This document shows, piece after piece, positions 9,013 through 14,890 of a stretch of 35,372 bases of DNA. Source of the stretch: Thermoanaerobaculia bacterium. Its GTDB lineage: Bacteria > Acidobacteriota > Thermoanaerobaculia > Multivoradales > JAGPDF01. The notes beneath the pieces are model-generated. The model made no database searches. It was given only the letters and a program-made list of their open reading frames with translations, and was not told where the DNA came from. The stretch is taken from the NCBI GenBank assembly GCA_018057705.1, contig JAGPDF010000048.1, positions 1 to 35,372 of the forward strand. Reading direction: 5' to 3'. Position 1 is the first letter of the stretch. Each line of letters opens with the position of its first letter. A program made the position numbers and the translations under genes.

Positions 9013-9052
9013 CCGCTGTATGACGCCCGTCATGCAGCGGTTTTTGCTTTTC
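9013..9052 (+). terminator. Strong rho-independent terminator (12-bp stem, T-run)
   Basis: CCGCTGTATGAC (9013-9024), loop GCCC, then GTCATGCAGCGG (9029-9040) pair over 12 positions with a single wobble, followed by TTTTTGCTTTT. It lies 83 nt after the thiol-transferase gene and ends transcription before the heme-copper operon. The inner part is also an inverted repeat, ATGAC-N4-GTCAT, with the spacing of FNR/DNR-type sites. Confidence 0.85.
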
Positions 9053-9058
9053 TCCTAA

Positions 9059-9070
9059 GTTCCCGGGAAC
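9059..9070. promoter_or_regulatory. Perfect 12-bp palindrome upstream of the heme-copper operon
   Basis: GTTCCCGGGAAC is a perfect palindrome centred 40 nt before the first ATG of the operon (9105) and just after the terminator T-run. Only about 50 nt separate the terminator from the gene, so the promoter must lie around here and the palindrome is well placed for an operator. I do not recognise the regulator. Confidence 0.35.
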
Positions 9071-9104
9071 GCGCAACACTGGCTTTCCCGCGAAGGAGGG
9101 AGAC

Positions 9105-9266
9105 ATGAACGAACCGGGCAACACCACCGAGGCGATTCCGCTCGGACAGCGTCTGTTCGATCGGCCGTTTCTGCTGCTCGCCGCCGGACTGATCGTGATG
9201 TTCCTCTTCTATACCGGATGGGGGCTCTGGGAGATTCTCAGCCTGCCCGCCGGAAAGCTACCGTAA
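9105..9266 (+). CDS. 53-aa single-helix membrane peptide, likely small subunit of the heme-copper complex
   Basis: This short gene has an excellent ribosome site (AAGGAGG, 5 nt before the ATG). It encodes a polar N-terminus, one transmembrane helix (about residues 21-43, PFLLLAAGLIVMFLFYTGW) and a short tail ending GKLP. Its stop overlaps the AAGGAGG of the CuA subunit gene 11 nt downstream, so the two are translated in series. Position and form match subunit IIa of Thermus ba3 oxidase, a one-helix peptide that supplies the helix missing from a short subunit II. Here subunit II has its own N-terminal helix, so the equivalence is inference. It is easy to miss in automatic annotation. Confidence 0.75.
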   Translation: MNEPGNTTEAIPLGQRLFDRPFLLLAAGLIVMFLFYTGWGLWEILSLPAGKLP

Positions 9267-9277
9267 GGAGGCCTGCC

Positions 9278-9901
9278 ATGGAATTCCATTCCGGCGTCGT
9301 CCCGCCGCAGGGCGTCTGGTGGCGCCCCGCAGGCAAGCAGGAAAAGCTCTGGGTCGCGATCGCTTTCGCCTGGTGCATGGTGCTCTTCGCCATGATGCCC
9401 TTCTGGCACATCAAGGGCGGTCAGAACCCCTCCGGCATTCGCAGCCGCGTGACGCCCGAAGACTTTCTGGCGCGCGTCTTCACCTTCGTCGAGGACTACA
9501 AAGTCAGCGAAGAGAATGGCATCCCGCTGGTCGCCCCGCCGCCGGGTAGCGACGTCTACCTGCTCGGCCAGATGTGGCGCTGGTATCCGGCGCTCGAGCT
9601 CGAGGAGGGCGTGAGCTACACCCTCCACCTCTCCTCGATCGACATCAACCACGGATTCAGCCTCTACCCGGCCAACATCAATTTCCAGGTCATGCCGGGC
9701 TACGACTACGGCCTGGTCATCAAACCCAACAAGCCCGGCGAGTACCGCATCGTCTGCAACGAGTTCTGCGGCGTCAACCATCACAACATGCTCGGCCGCA
9801 TCGTGGTCCGGCCGGCGAAACAGGTGGCGCAGGCAACCTCGCAGGGGACCCCGCAGACCCTGCAGATGACCCCGATACCGGCCCAGGAGACGACGCGATG
9901 A
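9278..9901 (+). CDS. Heme-copper reductase subunit II with complete CuA site
   Basis: The product is 207 aa; the ATG at 9278 sits behind the AAGGAGG overlapping the previous stop. One N-terminal transmembrane helix (about residues 24-42) is followed by a periplasmic cupredoxin domain. The binuclear CuA ligands are intact: H125 (DINHGF), then CNEFCGVNHHNM giving C160, E162 (backbone), C164, H168 and M171. It therefore accepts electrons from a periplasmic donor such as cytochrome c or a cupredoxin and passes them to the heme of subunit I. No cytochrome c domain is fused and no CXXCH is present. The last about 25 residues are a Gln/Thr/Pro-rich tail. Its stop overlaps the subunit I start (ATGA). 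Confidence 0.92.
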   Translation: MEFHSGVVPPQGVWWRPAGKQEKLWVAIAFAWCMVLFAMMPFWHIKGGQNPSGIRSRVTPEDFLARVFTFVEDYKVSEENGIPLVAPPPGSDVYLLGQMWRWYPALELEEGVSYTLHLSSIDINHGFSLYPANINFQVMPGYDYGLVIKPNKPGEYRIVCNEFCGVNHHNMLGRIVVRPAKQVAQATSQGTPQTLQMTPIPAQETTR

Positions 9902-11667
9902 GCACCATGGCCACCACTCCCGCCGCTGCCGGTTCCTCGAATCCCGACTCGGCGCTCTGGCGCCTTGCATCGCGTCTGTGCCCGGTGACCGGCCTCCGGG
10001 TCAACCGCGACTCGGAGCTCCTGGTGCGCTGGAACGCGGTCGTCGGGATCGTCTTCCTGCTGGTCGGCGTGGTCGCGGCGCTGCTCCTGGCGCTCACCCG
10101 CTGGCAAGCGGTGCAGCTCCTGGCGCCGACCTGGTTCTACCGCATCCTCACCCTGCACGGCCTCAACATGCTGATCTTCTTCATCATCTTCTTCGAGATG
10201 GCGATCCTCTACTTCGCCGGACCGATCGTCCTCGGATGCCGGCAACCGGCGCCCAAGCTCGCCTGGGCCGGGTTCAGTCTCATGCTCATCGGCGCTCTGC
10301 TGGTCGACGTCGTCGTGCTCATGGGCCGGGCGGACGTACTCTTCACCTCCTACGTGCCGCTCAAGGCGCATCCGCTCTACTACCTGGGCATCATCCTCTT
10401 CGCGGTCGGAGCGCTCATCGCCACCCTCCTCTTCTTCGCCGCGCTGGTCGTGGCGAAACGCGAGAAGAGCTACACCGGATCGATGCCGCTGGTCTCCTTC
10501 GGCGCGCTCACCGCGGCGATCATCGCGGTGATCACGCTGCTCCACGGCGCGGCGATCTACATCCCGACCTTCCTCTGGTCGATGGGGTACATGAACGTCG
10601 ACCCGGAGGTCTACCGCCTGATGTTCTGGGCCCTGGGACACGCCTCGCAGCAGATCAACGTCGCCGCGATGGTCTCGGTCTGGTACCTCATGGGCGGCCT
10701 GACGATCGGCGCCGTGGTGCTCAACGAGAAGGTGAGCCGCTGGGCGTTCGTCCTCTACGTGCTCTTCATCTCGATGGCCTCCGCCCACCACCTGCTGGTC
10801 GATCCCGGCTTCGGACCGGCGTGGAAGGTCTGGAACACCAGCTACGCCATGTACCTCGCGGTGCTTGCCTCGATGATCCACGGCTTCACGGTGCCGGCCG
10901 GCATGGAGACCGGCATGCGCTTGCGCGGCTTCGTCAAGGGCCGCTTCGAATGGCTGAAGAAGGCCCCCTGGTCGGACCCGGGATTCTCCGGGACCTTCCT
11001 CTCGCTGGTGATCTTCGGCTTCATGGGCGGCATCACTGGCGTCACCCAGGGGACCGAGCAGATCAACATCCTCGCGCACAACACGCTGCGTATCCCCGGC
11101 CACTTCCATGTCACCGTGGTCGGCGGCACGGCGCTCTCGTTCATGGCGCTCACCTACTACGTCATTCCCCTGATCTTCCGCCGCAAGGTGGCGTTCTGGG
11201 GCGCCGCCAAGTGGCAGCCGTACCTGTTCGCGATCGGCATCGTGATCCTCTCGATGTCGATGACCTTCGCCGGCAGCTTCGGCGTACCGCGCAGGAGCGC
11301 CGACATCTCGTTCGCCAAGGCGCCGTTCACGCTCGAGTTCCCGCCGATCGTCGACCTGCTGCTCGCCGGAATCGGCATCGGCGGCACGATCACCTCGATC
11401 GCTGTGCTGCTGTTCATCGCGATCGCCGTGAAATCGGTCTTCTTCGGCGAGAAGCTCGACTTCGCGGCGATGCAGCCGGGGATGCCGGGCGTGCCGCAGG
11501 GCGTGGTGAAGCTGCCTGCCCAGACCCATTCCGGCGAGAACGCCGAAGCGGTCCACAAGAGCGGCGCTCCGGGCACGATCGTTCTGGTTTTCGTCTTCCT
11601 GGCGGTCTTCATCCTCTACTACTTCGCCAACTGGAAGGTCCTGTCGATGATCTGGAAGATCGGCTGA
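9898..11667 (+). CDS. Heme-copper superfamily subunit I, B-family-like, lacking the active-site Tyr (candidate NO reductase)
   Basis: The product is 589 aa with 12 or more hydrophobic helices; it starts at the ATGA overlap. All six metal-binding His are present: H87 (LTLHGLN, low-spin heme), H248 (LGHASQQ, CuB or FeB), H297/H298 (AHHLLVDPG) and H402/H404 (PGHFHV). The AHHLLVDPGFGPAWK and HNTLRIPGHFH segments resemble Thermus ba3 (B family). The hallmark Tyr four residues after the CuB His (GHPxVY) is Gln252 in GHASQQIN. The cbb3-type alternative (six residues before the HH pair) is Ile291. Oxygen reductases need that cross-linked Tyr; B-derived NO reductases with CuA partners lack it. I infer NO reduction or another non-oxygen activity. 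Automatic tools will probably call it cytochrome c oxidase subunit I. Confidence 0.9.
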   Translation: MSTMATTPAAAGSSNPDSALWRLASRLCPVTGLRVNRDSELLVRWNAVVGIVFLLVGVVAALLLALTRWQAVQLLAPTWFYRILTLHGLNMLIFFIIFFEMAILYFAGPIVLGCRQPAPKLAWAGFSLMLIGALLVDVVVLMGRADVLFTSYVPLKAHPLYYLGIILFAVGALIATLLFFAALVVAKREKSYTGSMPLVSFGALTAAIIAVITLLHGAAIYIPTFLWSMGYMNVDPEVYRLMFWALGHASQQINVAAMVSVWYLMGGLTIGAVVLNEKVSRWAFVLYVLFISMASAHHLLVDPGFGPAWKVWNTSYAMYLAVLASMIHGFTVPAGMETGMRLRGFVKGRFEWLKKAPWSDPGFSGTFLSLVIFGFMGGITGVTQGTEQINILAHNTLRIPGHFHVTVVGGTALSFMALTYYVIPLIFRRKVAFWGAAKWQPYLFAIGIVILSMSMTFAGSFGVPRRSADISFAKAPFTLEFPPIVDLLLAGIGIGGTITSIAVLLFIAIAVKSVFFGEKLDFAAMQPGMPGVPQGVVKLPAQTHSGENAEAVHKSGAPGTIVLVFVFLAVFILYYFANWKVLSMIWKIG

Positions 11668-11680
11668 CCGGATCGCCTCC

Positions 11681-12607
11681 ATGAGCACCCTGCCCGATCC
11701 AGCGCTTCCCCCGCATCGCTTCGCCGTCGGAGCCCTCTTCCTCTGGCTCGTGGTCACGGTCGGCTGGTGGGTCCTCGCGTTTGCGCCCCTGCCGGTACCG
11801 GCGGAGTGGCTGGATCAGGCAAGGGCGGTCTGTTTCGGCTCGTCGCCGTCCGGACTGCCGGACAATTACGGCTGGGTGCTCCTGGTTCTCGGACCGCTTT
11901 CGATGCTCGGTTTTCTGGTCGCCGTCTGGGGATCCGAGCTGCGCAGCGCTCTGCAGCGGGCGGCGCGCCGCTCGTGGGGCGTGGCGCTCATCGTCTGGAT
12001 CGCGGCCGGCCTCGTGGGCGGCAGCCTCTGGGTCGCCCGGCGCGTCGACGGCGCACGCCGCGCCGCCGCGGCCTATGCTCCCCTCGCCGAAGAAGAACGC
12101 CTCCCCGACGCCTATCCGCGGACCTTCGATCCCGCGCCGGCCCTGGGTCTCGTGGACCAGAACGGCGCGACTCTCGGGCTCCCCGAGCTCGCCGGCAAGA
12201 CCGTTCTCGTCTCTTTCGCTTTCGCGCACTGCGTCACGGTCTGCCCGGTGCTCATCGGTACTCTCCACGCTGCCATCGAGGGCCTGCCGCCGTCCGAGAC
12301 CGCGGTCGTCGTCATCACCCTCGACCCCTGGCGCGACACGCCCGCCAATCTTCCCGCTATCGCCAAGGCCTGGCGGCTCGAGCGCATCGCCGACGCCCGG
12401 GTGCTCTCCGGCGAGGTCGAGCAGGTGAACGCCGTGCTTGCGGAGTGGGGCGCGGGTGGCAATCGCGACGAAGCCACCGGGGAGATCAGCCACCCCGGGC
12501 TGATCTTCGTTGTCGACGCGCAGTCCCGCATCGCCTTCCGCTTCCTCAATCCACCGCGCGGCTGGCTGATCGATGCCGTCGCCCGCCTGCACCGCGAGGG
12601 CCGATGA
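11681..12607 (+). CDS. SCO1/SenC-type copper chaperone with a multi-helix membrane N-terminus
   Basis: The product is 308 aa. The C-terminal half is a thioredoxin-fold SCO domain with the copper ligands C184 and C188 (AHCVTVCP) and H271 (ISHPGLIF). SCO proteins deliver copper to, or reduce, the CuA cysteines of subunit II, which fits the upstream gene. The N-terminal about 130 residues are unusual for SCO: hydrophobic segments near residues 15-35, 65-85 and 100-120, with a loop CFGSSPSGLPDNYGW between the first two. Ordinary SCO proteins have one anchor helix. It starts 13 nt after subunit I and overlaps the next gene (ATGA), so it belongs to the operon. The catalytic domain is certain; the role of the extra membrane part is unknown. 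Confidence 0.88.
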   Translation: MSTLPDPALPPHRFAVGALFLWLVVTVGWWVLAFAPLPVPAEWLDQARAVCFGSSPSGLPDNYGWVLLVLGPLSMLGFLVAVWGSELRSALQRAARRSWGVALIVWIAAGLVGGSLWVARRVDGARRAAAAYAPLAEEERLPDAYPRTFDPAPALGLVDQNGATLGLPELAGKTVLVSFAFAHCVTVCPVLIGTLHAAIEGLPPSETAVVVITLDPWRDTPANLPAIAKAWRLERIADARVLSGEVEQVNAVLAEWGAGGNRDEATGEISHPGLIFVVDAQSRIAFRFLNPPRGWLIDAVARLHREGR

Positions 12608-14286
12608 GCTCGACTTCCCCTGTTTCCCGGCAGGACCCGCAGCTCGACGTCGGCTCGGCCGGTCCGCCGGCGGCGGTCCGCTTCCTGCGCTTCTGGACCG
12701 ATCCGGTCGAGCGCCTCCTCGACCGGATCTACGGTTCGAAGTGGAACCCGTTCTACCAGAGCGGCAACCTGGCCGTCCTCTTCTTCCTGGTCTCGCTCGC
12801 CTCCGGCCTGGTGCTCTTCCTCTGGTACCACATTGCCGATCCGTACGGCTCGGTGCGGGAGATTCACCAGGGCCTCCCGGGAGGGGCCTGGCTGCGCTCC
12901 CTCCACCGCTACAGCGCCGATCTCGCGGTGGTGGCGATCGTCGCGCACCTGGTACGCAAACTCCTCCAGGGGCACACCTGGGGACCACGGGCGCTCGCGT
13001 GGATCTCGGGCGTCGTCCTGCTTCTCGTCACCCTGTTCTGCGGCTGGACCGGCCTGGTCATGGTCTGGGACGTCCAGGGTCAGGGGATCGCCATCACCGG
13101 CGCCCGCCTGCTCGATCTCCTGCCGATCTTCTCGGAGCCGATCAGCCGCGCGTTCAGCGGCGACGTGCCGCCGGCCTCCTCGTTCTTCTTCATGACGCTC
13201 TTCCTGCACGTCGCCCTGCCGCTCGGGCTCGGCGCCCTGCTCTGGCTGCACGTCTCGCGGGTGTCGCGGCCGGCGCTCCTGCCGCCGCGCCCGATGATCC
13301 GCTTCCTGCTCGTCGTGATCGCCCTCGCGGCGCTCCTTGCGCCCCTGGAGCTCCCGCCGGCAGCCGACCTGCTGGCGCTGCCGGGGGTCGTTCCCACCGA
13401 TCTCCTCTACGCCTTCTGGCTGCCGCTCGCGCAGCGGCTCCCGGCCGGCGCCCAGGCGGCGCTCTGGGGCGGACTTCTTGTCCTGCTCTGCGCCGCACCC
13501 TGGTGGTGGCGGCCACGGCGCGCGATCTCGGTCTCGTCGGTCGACGAAAGCCACTGCACCGGCTGCACGCACTGCTACCAGGACTGCCCTTACGAGGCGA
13601 TCGCCATGGTGCCGCGGACGGTCCTCTCCCAGACCTCGCTGCTGGTCGCCCGGGTGGATCCCGACCGCTGCGTCGGGTGCGGGATCTGCGCCGCTTCCTG
13701 TCCGCCGATGGGTGTCGGACCCCAGAATCGCGACGGCCGCGACCAGCTCGCCGCCGCCCGTGCCTACCTCGACCTACGCCAACCGTACGGCCCGACCGGG
13801 CGCGAAGTGGTCCTCATCGCCTGCCGGAACGGCGCGGCCGCGCACCCGGAGACGCTGGCCCTTCCGGGCGTCGAGCTCTACCCGACCGGCTGCTCGGGCT
13901 CGGTCCACACGTCGGTCCTCGAACTGCTGATCCGCCGCGGCGTGGGAGGCGTTTTCATACTCTCCTGCCCGCCGCGCAACTGCTATTTCCGCGAGGGTCC
14001 GAAGTGGCTCGAAGCGCGCCTGGAGAACGGCCGCGACGCCGCCCTGCACCCCCGCGTCGACCGCCGGCGGGTGGCGTTCGCCAGCTTCTCGGCAACCGAG
14101 AGCGCCGCGATCTGCGCCGCGCTCGTCGCTTTTCAGGGCACGATCTCCGCGCTCGCGACGACCGCGGAAGCGGAGCCCGACCTCGAGGTCGTCTGCCTGC
14201 CACCTCTGGATCCGAACGCCCCCCCGACCCCGGCGCCCCCGGGCAACTCGAAGCGGTCAGCGCTGGTGGAGGTGACCGATGTCTGA
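12604..14286 (+). CDS. Cytochrome b - 2[4Fe-4S] ferredoxin - MvhD/FlpD-like domain fusion
   Basis: This 560-aa protein has three parts. Residues about 25-225 are a four-helix cytochrome b N-terminal domain with two His pairs spaced as in bc1/b6 proteins, H101-x13-H115 and H202-x13-H216, to bind two b hemes. Further helices lie at about 240-300. Residues about 310-370 form an 8Fe ferredoxin: C318, C321, C324, C328 and C356, C359, C362, C366. Residues about 400-500 resemble MvhD/FlpD, the [2Fe-2S] subunit linking hydrogenase or formate dehydrogenase to heterodisulfide reductase, with C407, C430 (PTGCSGSV), C455 and C460 (SCPPRNCYF). The tail is proline-rich. It starts at an ATGA overlap with the SCO gene. 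The Fe-S parts probably face the cytoplasm, so the protein could connect a soluble donor to membrane hemes or quinone; direction and partner are inferred. Confidence 0.88.
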   Translation: MSSTSPVSRQDPQLDVGSAGPPAAVRFLRFWTDPVERLLDRIYGSKWNPFYQSGNLAVLFFLVSLASGLVLFLWYHIADPYGSVREIHQGLPGGAWLRSLHRYSADLAVVAIVAHLVRKLLQGHTWGPRALAWISGVVLLLVTLFCGWTGLVMVWDVQGQGIAITGARLLDLLPIFSEPISRAFSGDVPPASSFFFMTLFLHVALPLGLGALLWLHVSRVSRPALLPPRPMIRFLLVVIALAALLAPLELPPAADLLALPGVVPTDLLYAFWLPLAQRLPAGAQAALWGGLLVLLCAAPWWWRPRRAISVSSVDESHCTGCTHCYQDCPYEAIAMVPRTVLSQTSLLVARVDPDRCVGCGICAASCPPMGVGPQNRDGRDQLAAARAYLDLRQPYGPTGREVVLIACRNGAAAHPETLALPGVELYPTGCSGSVHTSVLELLIRRGVGGVFILSCPPRNCYFREGPKWLEARLENGRDAALHPRVDRRRVAFASFSATESAAICAALVAFQGTISALATTAEAEPDLEVVCLPPLDPNAPPTPAPPGNSKRSALVEVTDV

Positions 14287-14815
14287 CCTGCGCGTCGCCA
14301 GCCTGCTGCGCCTCGGCCTGCAGGTCGCGGTGGCGCTCGGCCTGCTGCTCGGCGTGCAGGCACTGGCGCACCTGCCGCTCGGCGCGCCGCCCGAAGGGGC
14401 GGCCATCCGTCTCGCCGTTCGGACTTCGGCGGGCAAGCTCGAGATCTGTCGCGACGTCCCCGCCGAGGAGCTCGCGCAGTTGCCCATCCACATGCGCCAG
14501 TCGCGCATCTGCGAAGTGCAGCCGGTGGCGTATCGGCTCACGCTCAGCGTGGACGGCATGCCCTTGCGTGCCATCCATGCCGAACGCCGCGGCATGCGCA
14601 GTGACCGCGCCCTGGTCATCGACGATCTCGTGCCGGTCGCCGCCGGACGGCGGGCCCTGGTCGTCGCGCTCGAGCCGGAAGTGCCACCGGGCACGCCGGA
14701 GGCCGGCGCCGCGGTGCTGCCGCGCGGCGAGCTGCGGCAGACGATCGAGCTGCTGCCAGGGCGCATCGCTCTCGTGACCTGGGAGGCGAGCATAGGCCTC
14801 GCTGTCCGGCAGTAG
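14279..14815 (+). CDS. Unknown membrane-anchored protein at the end of the heme-copper operon
   Basis: This 178-aa protein overlaps the fusion gene by 8 nt, so it is translationally coupled to the operon. An N-terminal hydrophobic helix (about residues 10-32, LGLQVAVALGLLLGVQALA) anchors or exports it. The rest looks like a periplasmic beta-rich domain with two cysteines about 20 residues apart (KLEICRDVPAEEL and SRICEVQPVAYRL). I do not recognise the family. The position suggests an assembly factor or accessory subunit, and the two Cys could bind copper or form a disulfide. A function cannot be given. Confidence 0.8.
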   Translation: MSDLRVASLLRLGLQVAVALGLLLGVQALAHLPLGAPPEGAAIRLAVRTSAGKLEICRDVPAEELAQLPIHMRQSRICEVQPVAYRLTLSVDGMPLRAIHAERRGMRSDRALVIDDLVPVAAGRRALVVALEPEVPPGTPEAGAAVLPRGELRQTIELLPGRIALVTWEASIGLAVRQ

Positions 14816-14847
14816 CTGCGGCGCCGGAAGCCTGGCGGCTTCGCAGC
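14815..14847 (+). other. Hairpin after the heme-copper operon, no T-run
   Basis: GCTGCG (14815-14820) and CGCAGC (14842-14847) form an outer stem, with GAAGCC (14827-14832) and GGCTTC (14837-14842) inside, sharing one base and leaving a bulge on the 5' side. It begins at the last base of the operon's stop codon. The absence of a T-run argues against an intrinsic terminator. It could pause or protect the transcript. Confidence 0.35.
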
Positions 14848-14875
14848 CCGCCCTCGACGCCGGAACACAACGGCG

Positions 14876-14881
14876 TACAAT
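14876..14881 (+). promoter_or_regulatory. -10-like hexamer TACAAT, probable leaderless start
   Basis: TACAAT lies 9 nt before the GTG at 14891 with no Shine-Dalgarno between, the same layout as at 1551 and 3358. No good -35 is visible. It implies separate transcription of 14891-16702 from the heme-copper operon. Confidence 0.45.
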
Positions 14882-14890
14882 CTGGCGATC

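Noticed and set aside
9898-11667. Plain annotation as cbb3-type or aa3-type cytochrome oxidase
   Set aside because: CuA subunit II and the HHxxxDPG region are not cbb3-like, and both known Tyr positions lack Tyr, so an oxygen reductase call is not supported by the residues.
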